The position numbers were made by a program, and so were the translations under genes. A model generated the notes under the pieces. It worked only from the letters and a program-made list of their open reading frames with translations. It was not told where the DNA came from and did no database searches. 35,597 nucleotides of DNA from Olavius algarvensis Gamma 3 endosymbiont (lineage in GTDB: Bacteria > Pseudomonadota > Gammaproteobacteria > GCA-001735895). This document shows positions 9,020 through 17,890 of the stretch, one piece after another (the stretch's first letter is position 1; every line of letters starts with the position of its first letter). The stretch lies in contig DS021202.1 in NCBI GenBank assembly GCA_001735895.1, positions 134,013-169,609 on the forward strand. Reading direction: 5' to 3'.

Positions 9020-10101
9020 TACCGAATCTTTAAACTCGCCAGTCCAATCAGTACCAGCACCACGGTAATAATCCAAAAGCGTACGATGATGCGCGGCTCG
9101 GGCCAGCCCTTAAGCTCATAGTGATGATGCAGCGGCGCCATGCGAAATATTCGACGTCCGGTCAACTTGAACGAAGCAACCTGCAGCATCACCGAAGCCG
9201 TTTCGACGACGAAAATACCGCCCATGATAAAAAGCACCAGCTCTTGGCGCACGATGACGGCGAGCACGCCGAGGGCTGCACCCAGCGAGAGCGCACCGAC
9301 GTCGCCCATGAACACCTGCGCCGGATAAGTGTTGAACCAGAGAAAGCCGAGACCGGCGCCAACCAGCGCACCGCAGAATACAACCATCTCACCAACCCCG
9401 GGAACATAGGGGATACCGAGGTAATTGGAAAAATTGAAATTTCCGGTCAGGTAAGCGAAGACGCCGAGCGCGCCTCCGACCAGCACGGTTGGCAGGATGG
9501 CCAGTCCGTCCAGGCCGTCGGTCAGGTTGACCGCATTGCTGCTGCCGACGATGACAAAATAAGTCAGCACCACGTACAGCCAACCGAGATCGAACAGAAT
9601 ATCCTTGATAAACGGAACGATTAGCTGAGTTTCGATGGGGAACTGGGCGGTGTTGAACAACGCCAGTGCAGCACTCAACCCGATTACCGATTGCCAGAAG
9701 TACTTGGCTTTGGCCGATAGCCCCTTGGCGTTGCCATAAACGATTTTTTTGTAATCGTCGATCCAGCCGATAATGCCGAATCCGATGGTGACGAACAATA
9801 CGACCCAGACAAAGCGCGATGACAAATCACTCCACAACAGCGTGCTGGTCACTATAGCCACCAGGATTAACGCGCCGCCCATAGTGGGCGTACCGGCCTT
9901 CGAAAAGTGGCTTTCGGGGCCATCGTCGCGCACGCTTTGCCCGATTTTGTAACTGCTCAGGTATTTAATCATTACCGGACCCACGATGAGTGAGATCACC
10001 AGCGCGGTGAGCACCCCGAGAATGGTGCGCATGGTAAGGTACTGGAATACGTTAAAACCGCCATAGAACTGCGTGAGATATTCCGACAAGCTATACAGCA
10101 T
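9019..10101 (-). CDS. mraY: Phospho-N-acetylmuramoyl-pentapeptide transferase MraY
   Basis: MraY is the polytopic enzyme that moves phospho-MurNAc-pentapeptide onto undecaprenyl phosphate to make lipid I. The ATG at 10101 gives 360 aa beginning [20 protein letters not shown], collinear with the E. coli protein. A GGAGGA Shine-Dalgarno sits 7 nt upstream and supports this start over in-frame ATGs at 10107 and 10116. Signature motifs are WIDDYKK (Asp-Asp), [28 protein letters not shown], and the [14 protein letters not shown] loop with three histidines. It overlaps murF by 11 nt. Confidence 0.97.
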   Translation of the reverse strand: MLYSLSEYLTQFYGGFNVFQYLTMRTILGVLTALVISLIVGPVMIKYLSSYKIGQSVRDDGPESHFSKAGTPTMGGALILVAIVTSTLLWSDLSSRFVWVVLFVTIGFGIIGWIDDYKKIVYGNAKGLSAKAKYFWQSVIGLSAALALFNTAQFPIETQLIVPFIKDILFDLGWLYVVLTYFVIVGSSNAVNLTDGLDGLAILPTVLVGGALGVFAYLTGNFNFSNYLGIPYVPGVGEMVVFCGALVGAGLGFLWFNTYPAQVFMGDVGALSLGAALGVLAVIVRQELVLFIMGGIFVVETASVMLQVASFKLTGRRIFRMAPLHHHYELKGWPEPRIIVRFWIITVVLVLIGLASLKIR

Positions 10102-11461
10102 TGACATCTCCTCCATTGACCGATTGGCTCAGCAGGTTTACCAACCGTTCCATGCCGGCGGAGCGTGACCCCTTGATCAGCAGATTCACACCCTCATGAA
10201 TCTGCCCCAGGATGGCTAGCGCCATTTCATCGATACCCTCGAAGCACTTACCCGAGGCACCGAATTCGTCGCTGGCGGCACAACTCATTTCACCGACGCC
10301 GAACAGTTTTTCGACCCCCAGCTCGCGCGCGGTTCGCGCCGCCCTGCGATGGAATTCCTCCGCTTCGTCGCCGAGCTCCGCCATGTCGCCCAGCGCCAGC
10401 CAGGCCGAGCCCTCAAGCGAACACAGCACCTTGATCCCGGCCTGCAGCGAATCGGGATTGGCGTTGTAACTGTCGTCGATCAAGCGGCTATGCGCCGGAC
10501 CCGCCAGTATCTGCAGCCGGCCCTTGACGCCGGAAAACCCGTCCAGATTCGCCACCGCGACGGCATAATCGACGCCGGCCAGAATCGCCAGCGCTACCGC
10601 GGCCAGAGCGTTGCGTGCATTGTGCTCGCCCAGGGCATCGAGCAGGCAGGTGCGGGTTTCCCCCTGATAACTGAACTCGACTTGCAGCCTCTCGTCCAGC
10701 AGCGACCAGCCTGCACTGACATCGGCCTCGTTATCCAGACCGCAACTGATCCGGCGTTCGGCCGCACACAGGTCGCGCCAATACTCGCTCGCGACTTCAT
10801 CGACGTTGAACAGGGCCTGCTGTTCGGGAGTACAGTAGGCGTACAGCTCACCCTTGGCTTCGATCACGCCCTGCAGATCGCCGAATCCCGCCAGATGAGC
10901 GGCCGCAACATTGTTGACGTAGACGATGTCGGGCTCGGCGATGGCGGCCAAATTGGCAATTTCACCGCGGTGATTCGCACCCATTTCGATGATCGCGAAG
11001 CGGTGCCCGGGATCGAGTTCGAACAGGGTTAAGGGCACGCCGATATCGTTGTTGAGATTGCCGCGGGTGGCATGGGTGGCGGCCTGCCGCGCCAGAATCT
11101 GATGCAGCATTTCCTTGACCGTGGTCTTGCCATTGCTACCGGTTAGCGCCACGACACAGGGATCACAGCGGCGGCGCCAGTAAGTGGCCAGCTGCGCCAG
11201 CGCCCGCTTGCAGTCGGGAACTACGATTTGCGCGCTGTCTCCTGCGACACGCCGTTCCACCAACGCCGCGACCGCGCCATTGCGGTAAGCGGCATCGACG
11301 AATTTGTGGCCATCGAAGTTTGGCCCTGCGAGAGCGACAAACAGCATGCCCTCGCAGGCTTGCCGCGAATCGATGCTAACCCCGCAAAAATCGGCTGGTG
11401 CCAAATTCCCCGCATCCGCGCCAAGGATTTCGGCCAGCTTGGATAAGGCTAGGCTAATCAT
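10091..11461 (-). CDS. murF: UDP-MurNAc-tripeptide--D-alanyl-D-alanine ligase MurF
   Basis: MurF adds the D-Ala-D-Ala dipeptide made by Ddl to complete the pentapeptide precursor. The start is ATG at 11461 ([20 protein letters not shown]), giving 456 aa; the open frame to 11542 lies inside murE and is not family-like. Visible motifs are the N-terminal [19 protein letters not shown], the P-loop [27 protein letters not shown], and [12 protein letters not shown]. It overlaps murE by 8 nt and mraY by 11 nt. Confidence 0.96.
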   Translation of the reverse strand: MISLALSKLAEILGADAGNLAPADFCGVSIDSRQACEGMLFVALAGPNFDGHKFVDAAYRNGAVAALVERRVAGDSAQIVVPDCKRALAQLATYWRRRCDPCVVALTGSNGKTTVKEMLHQILARQAATHATRGNLNNDIGVPLTLFELDPGHRFAIIEMGANHRGEIANLAAIAEPDIVYVNNVAAAHLAGFGDLQGVIEAKGELYAYCTPEQQALFNVDEVASEYWRDLCAAERRISCGLDNEADVSAGWSLLDERLQVEFSYQGETRTCLLDALGEHNARNALAAVALAILAGVDYAVAVANLDGFSGVKGRLQILAGPAHSRLIDDSYNANPDSLQAGIKVLCSLEGSAWLALGDMAELGDEAEEFHRRAARTARELGVEKLFGVGEMSCAASDEFGASGKCFEGIDEMALAILGQIHEGVNLLIKGSRSAGMERLVNLLSQSVNGGDVNAV

Positions 11462-12977
11462 ATTTGACCTGCAAAATTCTGCCGACCACATGGCGGTCGC
11501 TGAACGGCCGGCGTTCGTGACCGACAATCTGTACCTGCTCATGTCCCTTGCCCGCGATCACTACCAGGTCATCGGCGGCGGCCTGCGATAGCGCATACTC
11601 GATCGCCGCCTGTCGATTATTTACCACGCAAGCCCGATCGGGCTGTTGCATGCCTGCCAGAATTTCGCCGACAATTTTTTCGGCCGACTCGCTGCGCGGA
11701 TTGTCATCGGTGATAATGACACGATCCGCGAGCTCTTCGACCGCGCGCCCCATGCCGCCACGCTTGCCCTGGTCGCGATCGCCGCCGCAGCCGAACACGC
11801 ACCACAGCTGACCTTCGGTATGCTCGCGGCTGGCCGCCAGGCAAGCACGCAACGCCTGTTCGGTATGCGCGAAATCGACCACCACCGACGCCATCTCGCG
11901 ACCGCCGTCGAATTTCTCCATGCGTCCGGGGATTGGCTTCAGATCCTTCATCGCGAGCTCGAGCTGATTGTGATCCAGCCCCAGAGCAACCAGCGTGGCG
12001 ATACAGGCGAGCGTGTTTTCGACATTGAAAGACCCGATCAGGGCGGTAACCGCGGTGACCTCACCCAGCGGAGTAGTGGCGCAGACATTTTGCCCGCCGG
12101 CCGTCAGCTCAAAGGACTTGAGCCTGACCTCGGCTTCGGGCAAGTTTTTGCCTTGCACCGAGTAGCGGTAGAGCGAATCCAGTTCTACCGACTGGCTCAA
12201 CTGCAGGCCGAAGGCATCGTCGATGTTGACCACGCGCCCCGACACCTCGAAATCATGAAACAGGCGTGCCTTGGCGGCGGCGTAACTTTCGTGGCTGCCA
12301 TGATAGTCGAGATGGTCCCGGCCGAGATTGGTCAACACGGCTATATCGAAATCGCAGCCGTTAACCCGGTACTGCTCGAGCGCATGCGATGAAACTTCCA
12401 TCACCACGAATTCGCAACGCTGCTGATGAAACTGATACAGTCGGGTTTGCAGGCTAACGGCATCGGGCGTAGTCAGGGAATCGGGGGTTAACTCGTTGGC
12501 GACGCCGTAACCGAGGGTACCGATGCTGGCGCAACGCTTGCCGACACGGGTTAGCGCCTGTGTCACCAGGTGGGTAACGCTGGACTTGCCATCGGTGCCG
12601 GTGACGCCGACAATCGTCATCGCCTCGCCGGGGTCGCCGAAAAAGCGGCTGACGATATGGCCATTGGCGCGCTCCAGCCGGTCGATGCCGATCCAATAGG
12701 TATCGACCTGTTTGCGCAACAGCGGAATACGCTGCCGGCTGTATTCGTCGGCGGCGTCGTAAATGACGACTATGGCGCCGGCCTTGACGGCGTCGATGGC
12801 GTAATCGATGCCATTGGATTTAATGCCCGGCAACGCGATAAAGGCGGAGTTGGCGGTTACCTGGTTGCTATTGCTGGCGATATTGAAGATTTCGATCGCG
12901 GGCGCCGGGTCCTGTAGATCGAATCCCGACAGCAGATGCGACAGAGTCATACCTGGAAAATTGGTGTTTACCATCAT
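11454..12977 (-). CDS. murE: UDP-MurNAc-dipeptide--meso-diaminopimelate ligase MurE
   Basis: MurE adds the third stem residue. The DNPR motif (TDDNPRSESAEKI), known to recognise meso-diaminopimelate, is present, so this is the Gram-negative type. Other motifs are the P-loop VGVTGTDGKSSVTHLV, EVSSHALEQYRVNG, LTNLGRDHLDYH and VDFAHTEQALRA. The product is 507 aa from the ATG at 12977; ATGs at 12974 and 12950 are alternatives. GAGGTAAGGGGAC just upstream is a usable ribosome site. The 5' end overlaps the annotated ftsI frame by 110 nt, far more than any other overlap in this cluster. It overlaps murF by 8 nt. Confidence 0.95.
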   Translation of the reverse strand: MMVNTNFPGMTLSHLLSGFDLQDPAPAIEIFNIASNSNQVTANSAFIALPGIKSNGIDYAIDAVKAGAIVVIYDAADEYSRQRIPLLRKQVDTYWIGIDRLERANGHIVSRFFGDPGEAMTIVGVTGTDGKSSVTHLVTQALTRVGKRCASIGTLGYGVANELTPDSLTTPDAVSLQTRLYQFHQQRCEFVVMEVSSHALEQYRVNGCDFDIAVLTNLGRDHLDYHGSHESYAAAKARLFHDFEVSGRVVNIDDAFGLQLSQSVELDSLYRYSVQGKNLPEAEVRLKSFELTAGGQNVCATTPLGEVTAVTALIGSFNVENTLACIATLVALGLDHNQLELAMKDLKPIPGRMEKFDGGREMASVVVDFAHTEQALRACLAASREHTEGQLWCVFGCGGDRDQGKRGGMGRAVEELADRVIITDDNPRSESAEKIVGEILAGMQQPDRACVVNNRQAAIEYALSQAAADDLVVIAGKGHEQVQIVGHERRPFSDRHVVGRILQVKYD

Positions 12978-14712
12978 GTCCCCTTACCTCATTGTTGTGT
13001 GCCAGCGTGGGCAGATCATCGGGTGGAACGTCGAGAATACGCAGCGCATTCGAGATGACTTCCTGGAACACGGGCGCCGCGACCACACCGCCGTAATAAC
13101 CGTTCTGCGTGGGTTCATCGATCATCACGGCCATTACCAGACGCGGATTGCTGGCCGGTGCGATACCTGCGAAAACCGCGACATAATCATCCTTCCGATA
13201 ACCGCCGGCGATACTCTTCCTCGCGGTACCGGTCTTGCCGGCAATCAAGTATCCCTCGGCCGCCGCCTGCTGCGCCGTACCCTTGGGCCCCACGACCTCG
13301 GTCAGCATTGCCAACAGTTGATCGGCGGTAGCGGTTTTCATGACGTGTCGTGAAATTTCATTGTCGCGGATTTCGGCCGGCTCCTTACGCAACAGACTCA
13401 ATTCCGGCAGGCGCCCCTGATTGGCGATCACGGCGTAGGCTCGCGCCAACTGGGTAATCGACAACGACATTCCGTAGCCAAACCCCATGGTCGCGTGATC
13501 CAGCGGCTGCCATTGATCGAAATGCCGGAAATAACCGGACGACTCCCCGGGGAAGGCGACACCCGAGGGTTCGCCAAAACCGTAATCGCGGAAACTTTGC
13601 CACATTTCCTCGCGTTGCAACGACATCGCGATACGCGAAGCACCGACATTGCTCGATTTGCGCAGAATGCCGGGCATGTCGAGCACCCCGTAATTGCGGA
13701 TGTCCTTGACCGGGTGGCCGCTCACTATCAGGTAACCCGGCGAGGTATCGATGCGACTGCCAAGATAGTAGCGTCCGCGATCGAGCGCGGCCGCGAGCGT
13801 AAAAGGTTTGATCGCCGAGCCCGGTTCGAAAACATCGGTTAGAGCACGGTTGCGCTGGTGCTCGGCCGCCATCGTAGAACGCCGATTCGGGTTGTAGGAC
13901 GGTTGATTAACGATCGCCAGTACTTCGCCGCTGCGCGCATCGAGCAACACCGCCGACCCGGCCTTGGCGGCGTGGTATTTAATCGCACGCGCGAGGCTGC
14001 GATATGCGATGTACTGCAGCCGCATATCGATACTGGTATAGACATCGTTGCCGGAATTGGCCGCCGTTACCTGCGCCAGCTCTTCGACCACTTCACCACG
14101 CCGGTTACGTATGACTCGGTGCTGTCCGGGCTGCGCGCGCAACCAGTCTTGATAAGCCAGTTCCAGACCTTCCTGACCCTGGTCGTCGATATCGGTGAAG
14201 CCGACCAAATGCGACACCACTTCGCCGGCCGGATAATAACGATTATATTCACGCTGCAGGTAGACACCCTCGATACCGGATGCCACCTGACGGGCGAAAT
14301 CCGGCTCAAGCTGGCGTTTGAGGTACACGAATTCACGGCTGGCGCGCTGTTTAAGCATGGTTACCGTGGCGCGATAATCGAGCTCCAGCTCGGCGCTGAT
14401 CTGTTGCAAGGCGCCGAGGTTCGCCAGAATTTCCTGGGGATTGACCCAGACCGAATCCACCGGGGTGCTGATCGCCAGGGGCGTGCCGAAACGATCCAGT
14501 ATCGCACCCCGATAGGCCGGGGTTTCGATGGTGCGAATTTGCCGTTGCACTCCCTGGCTCGCCAGAAAATCCTGCTCGACAATCTGCAAGTAAAGCGCGC
14601 GCGCCACCAGCCCGGCGAGCAGCGATATCAGTACCAGCAACACGAAGTAATGGCGCGCATTCAGAAAAACCGCCTGCCGCGCCTCGTTTGGCATACCCGT
14701 CCCGTGTTTCAT
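12868..14712 (-). CDS. ftsI: Septal peptidoglycan transpeptidase FtsI (PBP3)
   Basis: FtsI is the class B penicillin-binding protein that crosslinks septal peptidoglycan with FtsW. The 614-aa product has one N-terminal membrane segment (about residues 22-43), a pedestal domain with PAYRGAILDRFGTPLA, and a transpeptidase domain with the catalytic SAIK (Ser299, Lys302), SSN (353-355) and KTGT (493-496). The conserved part ends near residue 575. The last 37 or so residues are read in a different frame over the murE start and look unlike the family. A one-base frame change would end the protein at a TGA just before the murE ribosome site. It overlaps ftsL by 4 nt. Confidence 0.95.
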   Translation of the reverse strand: MKHGTGMPNEARQAVFLNARHYFVLLVLISLLAGLVARALYLQIVEQDFLASQGVQRQIRTIETPAYRGAILDRFGTPLAISTPVDSVWVNPQEILANLGALQQISAELELDYRATVTMLKQRASREFVYLKRQLEPDFARQVASGIEGVYLQREYNRYYPAGEVVSHLVGFTDIDDQGQEGLELAYQDWLRAQPGQHRVIRNRRGEVVEELAQVTAANSGNDVYTSIDMRLQYIAYRSLARAIKYHAAKAGSAVLLDARSGEVLAIVNQPSYNPNRRSTMAAEHQRNRALTDVFEPGSAIKPFTLAAALDRGRYYLGSRIDTSPGYLIVSGHPVKDIRNYGVLDMPGILRKSSNVGASRIAMSLQREEMWQSFRDYGFGEPSGVAFPGESSGYFRHFDQWQPLDHATMGFGYGMSLSITQLARAYAVIANQGRLPELSLLRKEPAEIRDNEISRHVMKTATADQLLAMLTEVVGPKGTAQQAAAEGYLIAGKTGTARKSIAGGYRKDDYVAVFAGIAPASNPRLVMAVMIDEPTQNGYYGGVVAAPVFQEVISNALRILDVPPDDLPTLAHNNEVRGHDGKHQFSRYDSVASAVGIRSTGPGARDRNLQYRQQ

Positions 14713-14972
14713 TGCAGGCGTACCAGCTCGACGTTTTCGGGCAGGCGCATTTGCAAATCCTTGCGTGCCCTCGACTCGACATTACTGTGCGTGGCAAGGG
14801 TCGTGTTTTGCAACTGCAAGCGCCCCCACTCGATCACCTGCCGGTCCTGTTGCTTTTGCAGGCTGCGCAGTTCAGCGAATAAAACCTGGCTCTGGTGTTT
14901 CACGTAGATCACGGTCAGTGCGCTGCCGAGAACCAAGGTCAGCAGCAGGGATAACCACAGCTTGCCGTTCAT
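14709..14972 (-). CDS. ftsL: Cell division protein FtsL
   Basis: FtsL is a small bitopic protein that forms a coiled-coil complex with FtsB and FtsQ and activates FtsWI. The 87-aa product has a short N-terminus, one membrane helix (about residues 5-23, LWLSLLLTLVLGSALTVIYV) and a periplasmic heptad-rich helix (about 30-70). It ends with the short conserved RARKDLQMRLPENVELVRL stretch. Sequence is poorly conserved in this family, but size, topology, this C-terminal motif and the slot between rsmH and ftsI identify it. Its start shares one base with the rsmH stop (TGATG) and it overlaps ftsI by 4 nt. Confidence 0.93.
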   Translation of the reverse strand: MNGKLWLSLLLTLVLGSALTVIYVKHQSQVLFAELRSLQKQQDRQVIEWGRLQLQNTTLATHSNVESRARKDLQMRLPENVELVRLQ

Positions 14973-15907
14973 CAGGCGGCTCGCTCTGCAATACGCAATA
15001 CCGCGCTGCGCGCGCGCGGGTTCGACTCCAGTTCCCGGGAGCCCGCCATGATTGCCTTGCCGATAAGTTTCAGCGGGATCACGGATTCAAGTTCGCAATC
15101 ACGCAACGGCAAACCACGCGGCAGCTTACGGCGCGTGCTATTGCTCTTGAAAAAGCGTTTGACCACGCGATCTTCGAGCGAGTGAAAGCTGATCACCAGC
15201 AAGCGTCCGCCGCGCCGCAGAATGCCGCAGACGGATTCGAGCAGGTGCTGGAGTTGTGACAACTCCTGGTTGATGTGAATTCGAATCGCCTGAAAACTGC
15301 GGGTGGCCGGGTGGCGTTTATTTTTCGGACGCGGCACGATATCGGCGATCAAATCGGCCAGGGTCGCGGTATCTTCGATGGGGTCGGTCGCGCGCAGGCT
15401 TACAATCTTGCGCGCGATACGGCGTGATAGCCGCTCTTCGCCGAATTCCCACAGCACTTTCGCGATCTCGGCTTCTTCGGCCTGCCTGAGCCAGGCCGCC
15501 GCCGATTGTCCTGCCGCGGGGTTCATGCGCATATCCAGCGGGCCATTGTGTTGAAAACTGAAACCGCGTTCGGGATTGTCGAGCTGCGGTGAAGAAACGC
15601 CCAGATCGAGCAGGATGCCATCGATTTTTTCGAGCAAATCGAGTTTTGATATTTGTGCTTGCAGGTTGGCGTAATCGTCATGAATGATGGTAACGCGGCG
15701 GTCGGATCCGAGCGAATTCCGGGCGTCGGCAATGGCTTGCGGATCGCGATCCATCACGATCAGACGTCCCTCTGCGCCAAGCGCCGCGAGAATCGAGCGT
15801 GCATGGCCACCACGGCCATAGGTGCCATCGACATAGTTGCCATCCGGTCTGATGGCGAGCCCATCGATGACTTCCCGAAGCAGTACCGGTGCATGTTTTT
15901 CGGTCAC
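14972..15907 (-). CDS. rsmH: 16S rRNA (cytosine-1402-N4)-methyltransferase RsmH (MraW)
   Basis: RsmH methylates the N4 of C1402 of 16S rRNA using S-adenosylmethionine. The 311-aa protein starts MTEKHAPVLLREVIDGLAI, then the SAM-binding glycine region YVDGTYGRGGHARSIL, LDLGVSSPQLDNPERGFSF, GPLDMRMNP, and near the end LLVISFHSLEDRVVKRFFK and NPRARSAVLRIAE. All are hallmark MraW segments. It overlaps mraZ by 4 nt and ftsL by 1 nt. It is intact. Confidence 0.98.
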   Translation of the reverse strand: MTEKHAPVLLREVIDGLAIRPDGNYVDGTYGRGGHARSILAALGAEGRLIVMDRDPQAIADARNSLGSDRRVTIIHDDYANLQAQISKLDLLEKIDGILLDLGVSSPQLDNPERGFSFQHNGPLDMRMNPAAGQSAAAWLRQAEEAEIAKVLWEFGEERLSRRIARKIVSLRATDPIEDTATLADLIADIVPRPKNKRHPATRSFQAIRIHINQELSQLQHLLESVCGILRRGGRLLVISFHSLEDRVVKRFFKSNSTRRKLPRGLPLRDCELESVIPLKLIGKAIMAGSRELESNPRARSAVLRIAERAA

Positions 15908-16383
15908 AGGGTCAACTCCGCCAGGGCTGCGGGCATTTCTTCGCTAGCGGTGTCATCGAGCCAAGTTCCCATACGTTCGTTCCAGCGCAGCTCGTCCCAG
16001 AGTTCGAACTTTTTGCCTTGACCGATCAGGACGACCTTCTTGCCGAGCTGCGCGTATTCACGTAGCGGATTGGACAACAACATGCGTCCATTAGCGTCGA
16101 CTTCGACCTCGGTCGCATGTCCAATTAACAGGCGCTGGATACGGCGCGTCGTCGGATTGAAGCTGGGCAAGGCCTCGATCTTTTCCTCGATCAATTCCCA
16201 TTCGGGCAATGGATAAATCAGCAGGCAGGGTTGATCGGTATCGATCGTGACAATGAGCTGGCTGTGGCAGAATTCCACCAGCCGCTCACGATAACGCGCG
16301 GGTAGAACAATTCTCCCCTTCGCGTCCAAATTGAGATTGGAAACTCCTCGAAATTTGTGCAAGCTTATCCCGTTATGCGCCAC
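15904..16383 (-). CDS. mraZ: Transcriptional regulator MraZ
   Basis: MraZ is a SpoVT/AbrB-like DNA-binding protein with two copies of the fold; it represses its own dcw operon in E. coli. The first half carries FRGVSNLNLDAKGRIVLPAR and the second half carries VEVDANGRMLLSNPLREYA, the two DxxGR repeats of the family. The longest frame begins at a GTG (16383) and gives 159 aa. Family members begin at about the Phe of FRG, so the TTG at 16362 may be the true start. A GGGA lies 5 nt upstream of that TTG, whereas the GTG has no clear ribosome site and falls only about 22 nt after the predicted transcription start. It is the first gene of the cluster. Confidence 0.95.
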   Translation of the reverse strand: MAHNGISLHKFRGVSNLNLDAKGRIVLPARYRERLVEFCHSQLIVTIDTDQPCLLIYPLPEWELIEEKIEALPSFNPTTRRIQRLLIGHATEVEVDANGRMLLSNPLREYAQLGKKVVLIGQGKKFELWDELRWNERMGTWLDDTASEEMPAALAELTL

Positions 16384-16402
16384 TCTGTGACACTTTTACC
16401 CA
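16378..16402 (-). promoter_or_regulatory. Candidate MraZ operator (three spaced TGGGN-like repeats)
   Basis: On the minus strand three pentamers, TGGGT (16402-16398), TGTCA (16392-16388) and TGGCG (16382-16378), are separated by exactly 5 nt. E. coli MraZ is known to bind three TGGGN direct repeats with this spacing upstream of mraZ. Here only the first repeat matches perfectly; the other two are degenerate. The site sits just downstream of the predicted -10, a position suited to autorepression. The spacing is seen; the function is inferred. Confidence 0.45.
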
Positions 16403-16411
16403 CTTAAAGAC

Positions 16412-16441
16412 ATAATATGGCTAATTTTTGCAACAAGTCAA
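16412..16441 (-). promoter_or_regulatory. Sigma-70 promoter for the mraZ/dcw operon
   Basis: On the minus strand TTGACT (16441-16436) is followed after 18 bp by TATTAT (16417-16412). These match the -35 and -10 consensus at 5 of 6 positions each. The predicted start site is near 16405, about 22 nt upstream of the GTG and 43 nt upstream of the alternative TTG start of mraZ. The surrounding 16390-16585 stretch is clearly more A+T rich than the genes on either side. Confidence 0.7.
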
Positions 16442-16586
16442 GTAAAAATGGGGCTTAACTTTTAGTGTTTTCTCAGTAACGTCAATAACTTAGCTCAAAT
16501 TCCCACAATAAGTCCGGGATTTAGTCATTCAAATCTGAAGCTTAGCCAATTTACTTAAAGTAATACATTAAGTTTAGGAGGATATT

Positions 16587-16709
16587 GTGCGATTTTGCAC
16601 AAAAAACGAACTGTCGGAAGGCATCAATATTATCGGTAATTTCAGGTCGCGACCGCTACCCCAGAATGCGCAAGAGTGGCGCCGCCTTATTTGGTATACC
16701 TGCCGGTAA
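16587..16709 (+). CDS. Possible small protein of 40 aa, unknown function
   Basis: I do not recognise this ORF. A perfect AGGAGG (16576-16581) lies 5 nt before a GTG at 16587, and the frame runs 40 codons to TAA at 16707-16709, ending immediately before the first 130-bp repeat unit. The peptide starts MRFCTKNELSEG and ends with a Trp/Arg-rich stretch (EWRRLIWYTCR) with two Cys overall. It is divergent from mraZ and preceded by an A+T-rich segment that could hold a promoter, although no strong -35/-10 pair is visible. A second reading from a TTG at 16585 in another frame gives 62 codons but runs into the repeat and is less credible. The only support is the ribosome site, so it may be chance. 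Confidence 0.3.
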   Translation: MRFCTKNELSEGINIIGNFRSRPLPQNAQEWRRLIWYTCR

Positions 16710-16710
16710 G

Positions 16711-16840
16711 CCGAGCACCTCCCACCGCCGCGAGCGGCTCAAATGCAAGGCGGATTTTCCGGCGGAGGCCTGAGCGTACAGACAGTACGCGAAGGTCCCG
16801 ACGTAAAATCCAACGCCGCAGTTGAGTCGCGCAGCAGGTG
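16711..16840. repeat. 130-bp palindromic repeat unit, copy 1
   Basis: This is the first of two units that differ at one position over 130 bp (CCGCCG here, CCGTCG in copy 2). Each unit is itself a long imperfect palindrome. The outer arms pair CACCT with AGGTG. Next, CGCGAGCGGCTCAAATGC pairs loosely with GCAGTTGAGTCGCGC, and then GGCGGATTTT pairs with AAAATCCAACGCC. The centre is GCGTAC-AGACA-GTACGC. No ORF of note uses it. It resembles a dispersed hairpin repeat or a MITE-like element; I recognise no named family. Confidence 0.85.
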
Positions 16841-16858
16841 AATATGCCGGCCGCTAAA

Positions 16859-16988
16859 CCGAGCACCTCCCACCGTCGCGAGCGGCTCAAATGCAAGGCG
16901 GATTTTCCGGCGGAGGCCTGAGCGTACAGACAGTACGCGAAGGTCCCGACGTAAAATCCAACGCCGCAGTTGAGTCGCGCAGCAGGTG
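16859..16988. repeat. 130-bp palindromic repeat unit, copy 2 (abuts rnpB 3' end)
   Basis: This is the second copy, 148 bp downstream of the first and separated from it by 18 bp. It ends only 2-3 bp before the closing P1 strand of the RNase P RNA gene. It therefore occupies the place where the rnpB transcription terminator should be, and transcription of rnpB would run into its hairpin. No separate GC stem with a T-run is visible between rnpB and the unit. Near-identity of the copies implies recent duplication or gene conversion. Confidence 0.85.
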
Positions 16989-16989
16989 G

Positions 16990-17335
<346 letters not shown>

Positions 17336-17341
17336 ATTATA
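17336..17341 (-). promoter_or_regulatory. -10 element of the rnpB promoter
   Basis: A perfect TATAAT lies on the minus strand immediately upstream of the predicted 5' end of the RNase P RNA, at the right distance for a start near 17330. No good -35 hexamer is found 16-18 bp upstream; that stretch is TATATATTGGGG. Confidence 0.6.
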
Positions 17342-17469
17342 AATCAAGCCGACCCCAATATATATCGAATTCAGCCTAGACTTGTCTATTCTCGACACCG
17401 TATCAAAATGCCGCTGCAGTCAATCTAATACCGTTTCCGATAGCCGCCGCGACTACAGCCTCCGCGCTC

Positions 17470-17781
17470 CTAGTTCGATTTATCGCCTCTGTGGTAGGTC
17501 AACTGTTGCAGCAGCGTAAACTTCTCATCCTGCTGCAGGAAGGGGCGGATTTGGTCCAGCATCTGCTGACGTTCGGGCGAATGAAACCAGCGATTCCACG
17601 CGGCTTCATCGGTCCAGCGCGTCACCACCAGGTAGTGGTTGGGACGATGGATTTCCACCAGCGATTCGCCGGATAAATAGCCCGGAGCGGACGCCATCAT
17701 CTCCAACAGATCTGCAATAGCCGACTGATAGAATTGCTCGAGCCCTGCTGCAATCTCGCGCTCGATAATTACCCTGATCAT
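17470..17781 (-). CDS. Antibiotic biosynthesis monooxygenase (ABM) domain protein
   Basis: This is a 103-aa protein of the dimeric ferredoxin-like ABM fold. Features are an N-terminal strand MIRVIIEREIAAG, a helix with PGYLSGESLVEIHRPNHYLV, then TRWTDEAAWNRWFHSPERQQ, a helix-and-Trp segment characteristic of the family. Members include small quinol monooxygenases and haem-degrading enzymes, but many have unknown substrates and none can be assigned here. It has GAGG about 10 nt before the ATG. It is transcribed away from the AOR operon, from which it is separated by about 110 bp that may hold both promoters. Confidence 0.8.
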   Translation of the reverse strand: MIRVIIEREIAAGLEQFYQSAIADLLEMMASAPGYLSGESLVEIHRPNHYLVVTRWTDEAAWNRWFHSPERQQMLDQIRPFLQQDEKFTLLQQLTYHRGDKSN

Positions 17782-17890
17782 GAAATTATTTCCTCAATTA
17801 TAGCCACTTATAAGGGGGTTTGTGTGTTCAAATAAAACGGCAGCATATACAATCCTGCCCATAACACAATAACTTCCCGGAGGCACCCAG

